DNA from: Haloechinothrix halophila YIM 93223
Lineage (GTDB): Bacteria > Actinomycetota > Actinomycetes > Mycobacteriales > Pseudonocardiaceae
Assembly: GCF_000504245.1 (NCBI RefSeq)
Contig: NZ_KI632509.1
Coordinates: forward strand, 4,925,502 to 4,989,501
DNA: 64,000 bases
Direction of reading: 5' to 3'
Part shown: positions 26,661 through 36,014 of the stretch, in pieces
How the letters are laid out: every line of letters starts with the position of its first letter
How positions within the stretch are numbered: the stretch's first letter is position 1
The notes under the pieces: generated by a model
The model's database searches: none
What the model saw: the letters and a program-made list of their open reading frames with translations, nothing else
Told to the model about the DNA's origin: nothing
Program-made: the position numbers and the translations under genes

Positions 26661-26912
26661 CTACGGGGTGATCTGGGTTTGGTAGGAATTGACGACAGCG
26701 GTGATCGCGGCGGCCAGCCCGACCGCGAGGCCGAGGGCGACGGCGACGATGACCGCTTTCTCCACCGTCTCGGAGCCGCGGTCGCCGCTGGCGCGGGCCT
26801 GCCGCCAGCGGCCCTCCAGCCGACCGGGCAGGCTCACGCAGGCCAGAGCGAGCAGCGCCAGAGCGTGCCGGGTCCGCGCCGCGACGGTGTCACTACGGTG
26901 TGGTGTCCACAT
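26661..26912 (-). CDS. Flp-type pilin candidate
   Basis: 83 residues from ATG 26912, with GGGAGA about 7 bases upstream. A long basic N-terminus leads to GDRGSETVEKAVIVAVALGL and a single hydrophobic helix ending NSYQTQITP. The G/S junction with Glu at +5 fits prepilin peptidase processing and the mature part is about Flp size. Probably the major pilin of this Tad locus. Confidence 0.6.
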   Translation of the reverse strand: MWTPHRSDTVAARTRHALALLALACVSLPGRLEGRWRQARASGDRGSETVEKAVIVAVALGLAVGLAAAITAVVNSYQTQITP

Positions 26913-26951
26913 TGGTGTTCTCCCAACATTCGGTGTTCTTCTTCTCTTGCG

Positions 26952-27854
26952 TCAGGTGGCGTCGAGCAGCCGGATCACCGCCGGGTACAGCACGAGCAGC
27001 AACAGCCCGACCAGCAGCAGGGTCACGGGCACGGTGAGACGTTGGCTGGCGGCGTTGGCGGCGGCCTTGTCGGCGGACAGCGTGGCGCGACGCAGCCCGG
27101 CCGCCTTCGCGGTCAGGGAGGTGTAGACGGCGGCGCCGTCGGCGGCGGTGGCGGCGATATCGGCCACGTCGGCCAGCTCCGGCACCCGCATCCGGTTCGC
27201 GAGCTCGATGAGCGCGTCCCACGGGGGCTGTCCAGCGTGCTGGGCGCGGATCAGCGTGGCCCGTAGGCGACGAAACGGCCACGCCTCGGATATCGACGCG
27301 GCATCAACGAGCGCGGGACCCGCAGCGGCACCGGCGGCGCGTTCCTGCGCGACGAGGTCGAGGTAGGCGGCGATGGCCTGGCGAAACTGCGCACGGCGGG
27401 TGCGGGCGGTCTCGGTGACGTCGAGTACCGGCACCGCCGAACCGACCGCGGCCCCCGCCACAACCGCCACCGGGGCCAGCAGAACGGGCGGACCGAGGCC
27501 GCCCGCCGTGGCCACCACGAGAAGCACCGCGGCCGTCGCGGCGCCAGCGGCGGCCCACGCCAGGCGCCGCGCCACATACCCGGTCGGGGTGATCTCGCAG
27601 GCATCGAGGTCGGTGGTGGGGATGCCCCACCACCGGTTGGTCGTGCGCGTGGCACGCGCCGCGAGCGGGACGAGGAGCTTCTCCCATCGCCCCGGCACCT
27701 CGGTGTCAGGGTCGGCGAGCGGGCGGGTGTGGGCGTCGAGGCGGGCGAGCGCGGCGGGCAGGTGCAGCGGCGCCGGGCGCGCCACCGCAACGATCGCCAG
27801 CGTGAGCGCGAGCCCGAACGCCACGCCCGGCAGAGTCGCGACCAGCGGTATCAC
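26952..27854 (-). CDS. tadC: TadC-like inner-membrane pilus assembly protein
   Basis: 300 residues from GTG 27854, which overlaps the tadB stop (GTGA) and has GGAGGGAGGGG upstream. Membrane helices lie near the N-terminus, at about 120-165 and at the C-terminus (VPVTLLLVGLLLLVLYPAVI). The T2SSF core is visible in FRQAIAAYLDLVAQERAAGA and PFRRLRATLIRAQHAGQPPW. It forms the assembly platform with TadB. The pilin gene follows downstream. Confidence 0.75.
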   Translation of the reverse strand: MIPLVATLPGVAFGLALTLAIVAVARPAPLHLPAALARLDAHTRPLADPDTEVPGRWEKLLVPLAARATRTTNRWWGIPTTDLDACEITPTGYVARRLAWAAAGAATAAVLLVVATAGGLGPPVLLAPVAVVAGAAVGSAVPVLDVTETARTRRAQFRQAIAAYLDLVAQERAAGAAAGPALVDAASISEAWPFRRLRATLIRAQHAGQPPWDALIELANRMRVPELADVADIAATAADGAAVYTSLTAKAAGLRRATLSADKAAANAASQRLTVPVTLLLVGLLLLVLYPAVIRLLDAT

Positions 27855-28726
27855 CGTGATCCCCTCCCTCCGGCGCCCAAGAGCCGCAACCGTGGGCGCG
27901 GGGTGGAGAGCAGGTGCATCCACCAGCACGCCAGTCCCATCAGCACCACGATCGCGGCCATCACCAGCTGGCCCAACAGGCCGCTGAACGGTGCCAGGAA
28001 GTCGCGCGCGAACAGCAGCAGGCCCGCCAGTACGACGCCGGTGATGGTGACGACGAGGCGGGTGTCGGTGCGGGGCTTAGCGCGGTCGGCCTCCACGTCG
28101 CGGCGGGCGGCGACCTCCGCCGCCAGAGCGTCGGCCTTGGCGTCGAGGACGTCGAGCAGTCCGCGTCCGCCAGCGCGGGCGCGCAGGATCAGCGCGGCGA
28201 CGACCTCGTCTGCCGCGGGGTCGCCCACCTCGTCGGCGAACACCCGCAGCGCTGGATCCAGTCCGCGGGTGCGGACCCGCACCGCCAGGGCGCTCACCTC
28301 GGTCGCGATCGCCTCCGGCGGAGTCCGCGCCGTCGAGGTGATCGCGGACTCCAGGCCGCCAGCGCCGGAGGCGAGCACGTCGGCCACCCTGCGCACCCAC
28401 GACGACAATCCCTCAAGCCGGGCGATCGCCGTCTGGGTGTCGCGTTGCGCCAGCAGTGGCGGAAGCGCCACGACACCCGCGGCCACCGCAACGGCCATCA
28501 CGGGCCACCCGGTCACGGCCAAAACCACAATCCCCGCTCCCGCGGCGGCACCGGCCCGCGCGAGCCTGGCGCGGTCGCGGAGCGTCCGCCACAGCACCGG
28601 CAGCCGGGGCCAGTAGGAGACAGCATGGGGTCGTGGTGGACGCACGGCGAGCACGGCGCAGCCGATCCCGGCCGCGATCAGCACGCCGGGCAGCGCCCGC
28701 ACCATCACGTCGGTCACGGCGCTCAT
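27851..28726 (-). CDS. tadB: TadB-like inner-membrane pilus assembly protein
   Basis: 291 residues from ATG 28726 (ATGA overlap with tadA). Two N-terminal helices, a T2SSF domain (LEGLSSWVRRVADVLASGAG, then VRVRTRGLDPALRVFADEVG and ILRARAGGRGLLDVLDAKAD) and C-terminal helices (LVVTITGVVLAGLLLFARDF). Platform partner of TadC and the TadA ATPase. Gene order TadA-TadB-TadC is the usual one. Confidence 0.8.
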   Translation of the reverse strand: MSAVTDVMVRALPGVLIAAGIGCAVLAVRPPRPHAVSYWPRLPVLWRTLRDRARLARAGAAAGAGIVVLAVTGWPVMAVAVAAGVVALPPLLAQRDTQTAIARLEGLSSWVRRVADVLASGAGGLESAITSTARTPPEAIATEVSALAVRVRTRGLDPALRVFADEVGDPAADEVVAALILRARAGGRGLLDVLDAKADALAAEVAARRDVEADRAKPRTDTRLVVTITGVVLAGLLLFARDFLAPFSGLLGQLVMAAIVVLMGLACWWMHLLSTPRPRLRLLGAGGRGSR

Positions 28727-30183
28727 GGCCCCGCCTCCCCACCTGCGGTCGTCAGGCGGGCGGCGTCGAACCCGTGCGCGGCCAGCCGAGCCGCCAGCTC
28801 GGCGCCCGGGGTGAACACCGGCTTCGCGGGAAGCCCGGGTGCTGCCCTGCTGTACAGGCGGGTGGTGTCGGGTGTGCCGGCATCGCCGACCGGGCCGACG
28901 GAGAGAACCTCGCTGACGTAGCGGCGGCGCCGGCGACGACCATGTGGATCGGTGTCGTCGATCTTCACGACGTGCACGATCAGGTCGATCGCCGAGGCGG
29001 TCCATGCAGAGGCGGCCTCAACGGACAGCGGCGGGTGGGCGAGCATGCCGAGGCTGGCGATGCGGTCGAACACCACGTCGGCGGAGCGGGCGTGCAGGGT
29101 GCACATCCCGCCCGCGGCACCGTTGCCCAACGCCCGTAGCATCGCGGTGATCTCGCCGCCACGCACCTCGCCGACGATCACGCGTTTCGGGGAGTGCCGC
29201 AGCGCCTGCTTCAGCTGGTCGTCCAGAGTGATCTCGCCGACTCCCTCGGCGTTGGCCAGCCGCGACTCCATCGCGGTCACCGGCTCCAACCCGGTGTTGA
29301 GGTGCAGGCCGAGTTCATACTCGTCTTCCACTGTGATCACATGTTCCCCGGCGGGGATCTCCAGGCACAGCACCCGCAGTAGGGTCGTCTTGCCCGCTCC
29401 CGGGCCACCGGTGACGAGGATGTTGCAGCCCGCCCGCACGGCGGCCGACAACAACTCGGCCAGCGTCTCATCGACCGTGTCCATCGCCACCAGATCGGCC
29501 AGCCGGATACCGCCAAGGCGGTGGCGGCGGATCGCGACCGTCGGCCACGGCACGATCTCGCACAACGCGGCCAGCCGCGACCCCAACGGGCCACCAGCCG
29601 GGAGCCGTAGGTTCCCGATCGGATGTGCCGGGGAGAACTCGCGAGCAGTCTGGCCCATCCGTGCGAAGATCCCCGCCAGCATCTCCACCAGAACGGCATC
29701 GGAGTCGGCGACCGGATATGGCCAGCGCTGCATGCTGCCATCAGCCAACTCGAGGAACACCCGGTCATGCCCGTGGACGTGGATGTTCTCCACGTCGTCG
29801 CGCTCCAACAGCTCCTCCAGGGCGCCCAGCCCTGCCAGCGACGCGGCCACCGCCCGCACCAGCGCCTGCTCCGCCTCGACTGACGGGGGCGGAACACCCG
29901 CCTCAGCCTGCCGACGGACCCAGTCGGCGACTTCCTGCGCGACGTAATGCTCGGTGCGGCGGCGTTCCTCCGTGGCGGACAGCGACGTACCCGCCTGTTC
30001 GTCGGCACGGGTCGCGCGCTCCACCCGCACCGCCACCGCACCTCGAATCTCGGCCACCACGCGCGGGTCCGGCATCCCCGCATCGGACCCGTTCTGACCG
30101 TTGCTGTTGCCGTTGCGGTGTGCGCCGTTGCCACCCGCAGGCTGGGTGGGCGCGAAGGCGCGGTCGCTCCATGGACGCGTCAT
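28723..30183 (-). CDS. tadA: TadA/CpaF-family secretion ATPase
   Basis: 486 residues. Hexameric ATPase for Tad/Flp pilus assembly. Walker A TGGPGAGKTTLLR lies near residue 255, the Asp box ITVEDEYELGLH follows, and IVGEVRGGEITAML is the Walker B/GEVRG region with CTLHARSADVVF after it. The N-terminus is low-complexity Gly/Asn. All ATPase motifs are intact. It overlaps tadB and the CpaE-like gene by four bases each. Confidence 0.88.
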   Translation of the reverse strand: MTRPWSDRAFAPTQPAGGNGAHRNGNSNGQNGSDAGMPDPRVVAEIRGAVAVRVERATRADEQAGTSLSATEERRRTEHYVAQEVADWVRRQAEAGVPPPSVEAEQALVRAVAASLAGLGALEELLERDDVENIHVHGHDRVFLELADGSMQRWPYPVADSDAVLVEMLAGIFARMGQTAREFSPAHPIGNLRLPAGGPLGSRLAALCEIVPWPTVAIRRHRLGGIRLADLVAMDTVDETLAELLSAAVRAGCNILVTGGPGAGKTTLLRVLCLEIPAGEHVITVEDEYELGLHLNTGLEPVTAMESRLANAEGVGEITLDDQLKQALRHSPKRVIVGEVRGGEITAMLRALGNGAAGGMCTLHARSADVVFDRIASLGMLAHPPLSVEAASAWTASAIDLIVHVVKIDDTDPHGRRRRRRYVSEVLSVGPVGDAGTPDTTRLYSRAAPGLPAKPVFTPGAELAARLAAHGFDAARLTTAGGEAGP

Positions 30184-31010
30184 CGAAGCATCTCCTTCGG
30201 CGTGGGCACGTCCGCGCGTGCGGGCGCCGCGTCCAGCGGCGCTGGTGGGGGCCGCAGATTCAGCGTGGTCTGTAGATGCGCAGCGGCGCTACGCGCCGCC
30301 ACCACCAGCGGTGCGCGCGACAGCGGTTCACCGGCGCGGTCCCCGTCGGCGAACACCGCCGCGGTGCGCGCATCGTGCGGCAGCTCCACTGCCACGGGGA
30401 GACCCAGGGCGCGGCGGACGTCACGGGCACCCACCGTGCTGCTCGCCACCGCCGCCATGGCCAGCGTGCCCGGCTCGACACGACTCGACAGGACCGGCAG
30501 CAGCGGGCGGGTCGCCACTACCTGCCGCGGTACGGGCCGCACACCCACCAGCACCCGGTCAGCGATCGCGAACAAGGGTCGCGGTGTAGCCGGACTGTGC
30601 CTTCCGACATCGATCAGCACGTCCCACCCGCCAGTGGCCGAGGCGTCGCCCAACGCTTGGGCCACGCGCCGCCAGCCGCCGTCGCCGACCGAGGTGTGCT
30701 GGGCGGGTCCGGACAGCCCCGCGAGTAGGCGCGCGTGAGGCGCGACGGGAACCTGCTGCACATGCGGCGCAAGCAGCGCGGCCTCCCCGACCGAGGCGTG
30801 GCGGGTGTCGGTCGCGAAGCTCAGCACACCGCGGCCGGTGTCGAGGCGGTTGTCGAACAGCCAATGCCCCAACCAGCCCGCGGCGAGATCCCCACCGGCG
30901 GGGTCGCAGTCGGCCAGCAGCACGCGGCGCGGCCACGCGTACGCCAACGCCGCCAGCGACGCCGACACCCCGGGCGAGCATTTCGCCGACACCATCACGA
31001 TCACCGCCAC
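30180..31010 (-). CDS. CpaE/TadZ-like ParA-family protein
   Basis: 276 residues. MVSAKCSPGVSASLAALAYA followed by VLLADCDPAGGDLAAGWLGH is the KGSPGV-type variant P-loop seen in actinobacterial CpaE-like proteins. The canonical GK[TS] lysine is missing and the first Gly is Cys, so ATP hydrolysis is doubtful. WDVLIDVGRHSP corresponds to the switch II region. It likely positions the Tad machine at the cell pole. It overlaps tadA. Confidence 0.65.
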   Translation of the reverse strand: MAVIVMVSAKCSPGVSASLAALAYAWPRRVLLADCDPAGGDLAAGWLGHWLFDNRLDTGRGVLSFATDTRHASVGEAALLAPHVQQVPVAPHARLLAGLSGPAQHTSVGDGGWRRVAQALGDASATGGWDVLIDVGRHSPATPRPLFAIADRVLVGVRPVPRQVVATRPLLPVLSSRVEPGTLAMAAVASSTVGARDVRRALGLPVAVELPHDARTAAVFADGDRAGEPLSRAPLVVAARSAAAHLQTTLNLRPPPAPLDAAPARADVPTPKEMLR

Positions 31011-31028
31011 CGGTCTCGCACCTCCTGT

Positions 31029-31700
31029 TCAGCGGTCCGGACCACGCAGAACCAGCAGCACCCTGCCCGCCGCCGCCGAGGTGGCCCGCTGCCCCAACTC
31101 GCTCGGCACCACGACATCCACCACGACCACGCCCTGGGCATCCGGTGCTCCCGTGGCCAGCACCCGGGCGTCGAACCCCGCCCCCACGTCGGCTCCTTCC
31201 CCGGCACCAGCGGTGTGGCCGTCGGCCACGGGCACGACACGCACCACCTCGCCCGGTCGCACGCCCCGCGCCGGGACCCCGCCCGGCTCGACCCGCAGCC
31301 CGACCAGCAACTCCCCAGGTCCGGGAACACCCTGCTCGCGAACATGACCAGGAGCCAGCAGCCCACCCGCCGGGATCGGCTCGGCCGCCGTCCGTCCCAC
31401 CACCGCGGCGTGCTCGCTCGCCGGGATGACATGCCCCGTGTTCTCGGTCGCGACCAGCGCGCGCCCCAAGTCGGCGTCGGTGATCACCGCGCCCCACGCG
31501 ATGTCGCGAGCGGCGAGCAGCACTTCGACCCGCTCATCGGCCGCCGACACCAGTGCGTAGCTGCCCAGCCCGCCCCCGGCTACCAACACGACGGCGAGCA
31601 GGACCAGCCACCACCGGCGGTGCCGCGGCACCCGCGGGGCACGGACCCGACTGGCAGCTTCGTCACGCTCGGTCGGCGAAAAGGGCACAGCACTACCCAC
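31029..31700 (-). CDS. SAF-domain protein, CpaB/RcpC-like
   Basis: 223 residues from GTG 31700. A cytoplasmic basic N-terminus, one membrane helix (WWLVLLAVVLVAGGGLGSYA), then a SAF domain (VLLAARDIAWGAVITDADLG, later GRTAAEPIPAGGLLAPGHV). Known CpaB/RcpC proteins stabilise the pilus secretion path at the cell wall. First gene of the main Tad operon; the CpaE-like gene follows after 18 bases. Confidence 0.7.
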   Translation of the reverse strand: MGSAVPFSPTERDEAASRVRAPRVPRHRRWWLVLLAVVLVAGGGLGSYALVSAADERVEVLLAARDIAWGAVITDADLGRALVATENTGHVIPASEHAAVVGRTAAEPIPAGGLLAPGHVREQGVPGPGELLVGLRVEPGGVPARGVRPGEVVRVVPVADGHTAGAGEGADVGAGFDARVLATGAPDAQGVVVVDVVVPSELGQRATSAAAGRVLLVLRGPDR

Positions 31701-31786
31701 GAAAGACCACCGTCCTCATTGGTCTCACGACACAGAAGCCGTTACTGAAGCCCTCGTCAGGGGCGGTTATCCGGGAATCGAAAGGG

Positions 31787-32788
31787 TCAGCTCGAGCGCA
31801 GCGACTGCGCCTCGGCCACCACGAACGACTCGCTGGCGCGGGAGATCATGTCCGGCAGCTCACCCCCCTCACCGCTCGCGCCGGTCGAGCCTCGCCAGCT
31901 CACCGACCACCTGATCGCGTACTCGGCCGTGGTCTCACCGTCCGGCATCGACTCGCTGGAGCGCGTGAACCGGAGCCCGCAGTCCGGGCTGGCCGCGTGC
32001 ATCCCGTACGAGCGGTCATACGGCGTTCCCGGACCGGCACAGGTCACCGATTGACCCATGCCCGAGGTGAACCGCATCGACGTCGGGCGGGCGGTCACCT
32101 CAGCCCACACCGGCCCCACCTGGACACGCTCAGTGCGTTCCTCCCACACGCCAGGATCGGTCCAGACCCACGTGTTCTCATTCACCAAGGTCGCATCGCG
32201 GCCGTCAGCCAGTTCGACCTTCGGCGACATCCCGGGCGACGGCAACGGCAGCACGAGCTGCCGACGCGCCCGCTCAGCCAGCTCCACAGGACTCGGCAGC
32301 GCCACCGCACTCGTGCCACCCGTGCCGCTGCCCGCGCCATCGCCCACGATCCAGCCAGTACTGCCATCCGAGCAGCGCATGATGAAGACCTCGGACTCGT
32401 CTCCGCCACGGCTGCCCATGAACAGGTCCGGGAAGTACTGACGCATCTCCTCCGGACTCGACGACACCTGCGCGAACCCCGCGCCACTCGCACGCTCCAC
32501 CCGACACGTCGGACCAGAACCGCTCCCCGACCCGTTTCCCACTCGGGCGGCACCCGAACTCGGGCCACCCGTCACCACGTCGCCGACGCCGGTCGAGTGC
32601 TTGCCGTACTCCGCATCCAGATGGACTCGCGGTGGCTCGATCTCGCCGCTGTACGGGTCGCCAGGCATGACAGTGACTTGGCCGGATTCGTCCGGGTCAT
32701 GCGGATCGGCTGAAACGGGCATCACGTTCCACGTCGTCGCCAAGACGAGGAACAGTCCGGTGATTCCTACTCGCGCGTCGTTCCGCAT
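31787..32788 (-). CDS. exported hypothetical protein
   Basis: 333 residues. A signal peptide (VGITGLFLVLATTWNVMPVS, cleavage near SADPH) is followed by Gly/Ser-rich and beta-rich sequence. Start ATG 32788 shares its first base with the last base of the upstream stop (TGATG), indicating translational coupling, so it is preferred over GTG 32794. Two conserved-looking Cys (VTCAGPG and DCGLRF) may pair. No family recognised. It probably works with the lipoprotein encoded upstream, perhaps as surface accessories of the Tad locus, which begins 86 bases downstream. Confidence 0.55.
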   Translation of the reverse strand: MRNDARVGITGLFLVLATTWNVMPVSADPHDPDESGQVTVMPGDPYSGEIEPPRVHLDAEYGKHSTGVGDVVTGGPSSGAARVGNGSGSGSGPTCRVERASGAGFAQVSSSPEEMRQYFPDLFMGSRGGDESEVFIMRCSDGSTGWIVGDGAGSGTGGTSAVALPSPVELAERARRQLVLPLPSPGMSPKVELADGRDATLVNENTWVWTDPGVWEERTERVQVGPVWAEVTARPTSMRFTSGMGQSVTCAGPGTPYDRSYGMHAASPDCGLRFTRSSESMPDGETTAEYAIRWSVSWRGSTGASGEGGELPDMISRASESFVVAEAQSLRSS

Positions 32789-33330
32789 CAGCACTCACCA
32801 CCTGGGTACGTGATCTCGGCGACCTTCCACTTACCGTCATCCGGATCGCGCTTCATCCGCGCCCGTGTGGGATTTCGCTCGATCCCTGCGGTTTCCTTCT
32901 CGCCGGTCTTCGCGTCCGCCAGACCGGTGTCGGACGTGTCTTGGCAGTCAATGATCGTGGCCTTGTCGCCATTGATGTCCACATCGGAAACCCGAGTGGT
33001 GACCTCGCCGTAGGTCGTCTTGCCGTCCGCGCGGTTGAACCGAGCGCCCTGCAGTGTTCTCGACAGCTGCGGGTCGACCGCCACTGCTGCCATCACGTCG
33101 TCCCACGTCGATTCCGGGCGTTCCCGCAGTGACGAGTGGTGCTGCCAGAACCGCTCGTACGCCTGTATAACCACGCCGCGTTCATCGTTCAGTGATGCGG
33201 TGGTACGCGGCGCGGTCGTGGCAGGGTTGCCTTGCCCATCGCTGTTGGCCACAGACTCACATGCAGCAGTCGTGACGGCCACACCGAACATCACGACCGT
33301 GAGCAACCCAGCCCTTGTGCCAACCCGCAT
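32788..33330 (-). CDS. putative lipoprotein
   Basis: 180 residues from ATG 33330, with GGGAGG 8 bases upstream. The N-terminus RVGTRAGLLTVVMFGVAVTT followed by AACES is a lipobox-type signal with Cys near residue 24. The mature part (VIQAYERFWQHHSSLRERPE, then SDVDINGDKATIIDCQDTSD) looks like an NTF2-like fold and ends in WKVAEITYPGGEC. Coupled to the exported protein downstream by TGATG. Function unknown. Confidence 0.6.
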   Translation of the reverse strand: MRVGTRAGLLTVVMFGVAVTTAACESVANSDGQGNPATTAPRTTASLNDERGVVIQAYERFWQHHSSLRERPESTWDDVMAAVAVDPQLSRTLQGARFNRADGKTTYGEVTTRVSDVDINGDKATIIDCQDTSDTGLADAKTGEKETAGIERNPTRARMKRDPDDGKWKVAEITYPGGEC

Positions 33331-33902
33331 AGGTCCGCCTCCCAACGCATGACCGCGCCCGTCGCGCCGAGCACTATGACGCTCCGACGCTGGTGTCACG
33401 GTCGCTGACCTGGCGTCTTCCCGCCGGTGGCGGTTGGACGATGTCCACACCAAGCCAACTAGTGACTGTGATCACATCTACTCCGGGTGGCCTACGGACT
33501 TCAAAGTGCGTACGAGCCAGCGATCGAGGAGTTCACCCGAACGGATGTCCCGACGGCACTGCCGCACACTTTGAGGTCTTGGCGACAAACTGCTGGCTAC
33601 CAGGTCCCGCTTCGCACGACAGCGTCTCGTTCTTCAGGCTTTGCAAACTCGATCCGCCGCAGGAAGAGTTGGAGGCTCCGCTTCGGGAAGCTGCAGACGA
33701 GCTTGCTGGCCTCGAACCGACCTGCTGGCTCTGCGGGAGGAGTTGCGCGTATTCGCCAGACCCCACGACGCTCGTCTCGCTCCACTGCGACCTGTAGTGC
33801 ACGGCAATCGCGTGGCATGGTCGCTCGTTGCCCTGCCCACGATGCGTAGACTGTGAACGGATGCTCGGGCGCTGACCATGATTAGCTGTATGGTGGCCAG
33901 TC
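33331..33902. other. 572-base region without a supported gene
   Basis: Separates the Tad-associated genes from the dioxygenase gene. GC falls and no reading frame keeps a consistent codon bias. One plus-strand frame near 33710-33790 reads LLALREELRVFARPHDARL, faintly like a MazG-type pyrophosphohydrolase, which would be a decayed fragment. Confidence 0.4.
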
Positions 33903-34463
33903 TCACCCCGCGCGATAGAAGTTCGTGACGATGGTCGTTCTCCGCCCCGCGGTGAGTGGTTCGACAGAGTGGACTTGCCTGCCGCCGATCACGACGAGCT
34001 TGTCGCTCGCGGGCTGTATCCGTGCGCGGACGGTTCCCGAATCATCGTGAAGCACGAGTGCGCCGCCTACTGCGTTCTCGACCTGGGCGTAGTAGAGCGT
34101 TGTCACGATCGGGCTTGGTCCGCCTTCGCCGTCGCGGTGCGGCATCTGCGTGGGCGGCTCGTCGGGGTTGCCGTCCATGCGTACCGGGAACACCTGCGGG
34201 ACGAGGTCCTCGGGCGGCGGGAGCGTGGCGGGCAGTGCGGCGGTGACCTCGTCGTAGACGACGCTCGCGACAAGTACCGAGAGCTGCCTCATGGCGGGTT
34301 GCCGATGCATGTCGGACTTGGCCAGCTGCCACATCCTGCCAGATGTCGTGCGGCCGAGCGCATCCGAGCGCTGCCATGCGAGGTCAGGCGATCCGAGCAG
34401 TTGCAGGACATCTCCTCGACGCTTCGCGCCCAGGAAGTCCGCAACTTGGTGCAGTGCCTTCAT
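33903..34463 (-). CDS. 2-oxoglutarate/Fe(II) oxygenase
   Basis: 186 residues. The HxD motif MPHRDGEGG (His109, Asp111) and distal HSVEPLTAGRRTTIVTNFY (His165, Arg174) give the full metal and 2-oxoglutarate set of PKHD/prolyl-4-hydroxylase-type enzymes, and ALVLHD and VIGGRQVH fit core strands. It is short for the family but complete. Divergent from 34526-35299 and close to the RiPP operon, so it could hydroxylate a peptide there, although it is not in the same transcript. Confidence 0.7.
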   Translation of the reverse strand: MKALHQVADFLGAKRRGDVLQLLGSPDLAWQRSDALGRTTSGRMWQLAKSDMHRQPAMRQLSVLVASVVYDEVTAALPATLPPPEDLVPQVFPVRMDGNPDEPPTQMPHRDGEGGPSPIVTTLYYAQVENAVGGALVLHDDSGTVRARIQPASDKLVVIGGRQVHSVEPLTAGRRTTIVTNFYRAG

Positions 34464-34525
34464 CAGTACTTCCGGTGGTCGAGGTGTGGCGCGATGTGAT
34501 CGTGCGGTGCTCTAGGGTCGCGGCT

Positions 34526-35299
34526 GTGGGTCGTTACTTTCTGGTCGCCGACAGCCATGGCTGGCATCACCCGGTACACCGGACCGACATGAAGTTCGAC
34601 TGTGAGCGGGCAGCCGCCGACGGTCAGCTCATGCGGTGGACCTCCTCGATGCGCACTGACCAGCATGCAGTCCTTGTGAGGCAATGGATGCTTTCCGAGG
34701 ATGATCGTCCACGGTCTGACGAATGGGTTCCGGCCGAATGGCTCCTGCGGGTGTGGCAGAGCCCCGCGATGGCTGCAGTGGAGGCCAGCCGTGTCGGGTT
34801 GGGCATCCGCTTGTTCGAGCTGGACGCGAAGCCGGTGCTGTTGGCGCGGTCGATACCGGTCGTCATCCCGGAGCTGGGTCTCGCTGGCGTTGACGAGTTC
34901 CGCGTCGCCCGGGAGGTGCCTCAGTGGTGGCTGCTGGGTCCGTGTGGACGCGAGGTGCGTGCGCTGCTGAAGCAGTTTCAAGCTCTGGCCGCCGAGCACG
35001 GGCAAGAACCGGTGACCGTCGATGACGGCACTGACAGTCTGCGCAAGCAGGTGCTGGACGTTGTCGACGCGACCGCGCGCGTCGGTGCGTACGGCATCGT
35101 GAGAGCCGTCATCGGGGAGCTTGACGGCGCTGACGAGTCGTATCGCCAACTCGCGCTTGGTGCGGCGCTGGGATTCGTCGTAAAAGACGTGTGGCCGGAG
35201 GCGTCCCGGCTGTACCGGGCTTGGGTTGAGCAATTCGGCTTGCCCGACATCGCGGCCGTTGTTGACGAAGGTGGCCTTCCGTATCAGAGCGGGCCGTGA
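34526..35299 (+). CDS. hypothetical protein at the edge of the RiPP locus
   Basis: 257 residues from GTG 34526, with AGGG upstream; the longer in-frame reading lies opposite the divergent oxygenase gene and is rejected. Mixed alpha/beta (YFLVADSHGWHHPVHRTDMK, later WWLLGPCGREVRALLKQFQA). No family recognised. It is divergent from the oxygenase and convergent with the RiPP operon end at 35331, so its link to the pathway is only positional. Confidence 0.5.
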   Translation: MGRYFLVADSHGWHHPVHRTDMKFDCERAAADGQLMRWTSSMRTDQHAVLVRQWMLSEDDRPRSDEWVPAEWLLRVWQSPAMAAVEASRVGLGIRLFELDAKPVLLARSIPVVIPELGLAGVDEFRVAREVPQWWLLGPCGREVRALLKQFQALAAEHGQEPVTVDDGTDSLRKQVLDVVDATARVGAYGIVRAVIGELDGADESYRQLALGAALGFVVKDVWPEASRLYRAWVEQFGLPDIAAVVDEGGLPYQSGP

Positions 35300-35330
35300 G
35301 CACTCGGCTGGCGAGCGCGCGAGATGCGGG

Positions 35331-36014
35331 TCAGCCATCGACTATGAGCCGCCCATCGCGGTGAGTGACGGTTACTCCGGAAAGCGCCGCAAGCAGTGCC
35401 GCATGTTCTTCGCGTAGTTCGGGTGCGCTGCGCCCGGATGTGCGTCGGAGCGCCGACACGAGCACCTCGGCGCCGAACATGCCGAGGCCCACCCGGAACG
35501 GCTTCGCCTGGTGATGGGCGACCCTGGCGACGCAGTCGAGAATCCGCTCGTGCTGCTCGCCGAGGAGGTTGGCCCGGATGGTGTTGTGCAAGGTATCCGC
35601 GCCGGTTCGTGCCTGACGTCCGTCGTCGGCCGGTAGGTGCGCGACCATCTCGGGTAGCGCCTCTCGCGCATCGGCCAGCACGTCCGACCAGATTGAAATG
35701 CCACTGTTCCAGAGCGTTTCGCTGGCGAGGGTGAGCGAGCGTAGCGCCGTAAAGGCCGCCATGAGGCTGGTCATCGCGGTGAGCCGCGCCATCGCGTCCC
35801 CCGGCTCGTTCTGCAGGACCGCGTGGATGACCGCGTGCGCCTGGGTCAGTCTGGACCGGGTCTGGTCATCGGCGGTGATGATGTTGCTGTCTGTCCAGGT
35901 GACCGTGATCGGCTGGCCACCAGGGTTCCAGAGCGCGTACAGGGCGTCGCGGATGCTAAGTGTCCGTTCGAAGTCGGCGTCGTCGGACAGCGGAGAGCCA
36001 TGTCCGTCAGTCAT
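35331..36014 (-). CDS. helical protein, last gene of the RiPP operon
   Basis: 227 residues, almost entirely helical (FERTLSIRDALYALWNPGGQ, LTAMTSLMAAFTALRSLTLA, FRVGLGMFGAEVLVSALRR). No catalytic motif or membrane segment is clear. It overlaps the methyltransferase gene by 8 bases, so it is cotranslated with the pathway. Possible roles are binding partner or immunity; neither is shown. Confidence 0.55.
   Translation of the reverse strand: MTDGHGSPLSDDADFERTLSIRDALYALWNPGGQPITVTWTDSNIITADDQTRSRLTQAHAVIHAVLQNEPGDAMARLTAMTSLMAAFTALRSLTLASETLWNSGISIWSDVLADAREALPEMVAHLPADDGRQARTGADTLHNTIRANLLGEQHERILDCVARVAHHQAKPFRVGLGMFGAEVLVSALRRTSGRSAPELREEHAALLAALSGVTVTHRDGRLIVDG

Noticed and set aside
33393-33797. 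134-codon plus-strand reading frame in the gap before the oxygenase gene
   Set aside because: No ribosome site, uneven codon bias and no recognisable motif.
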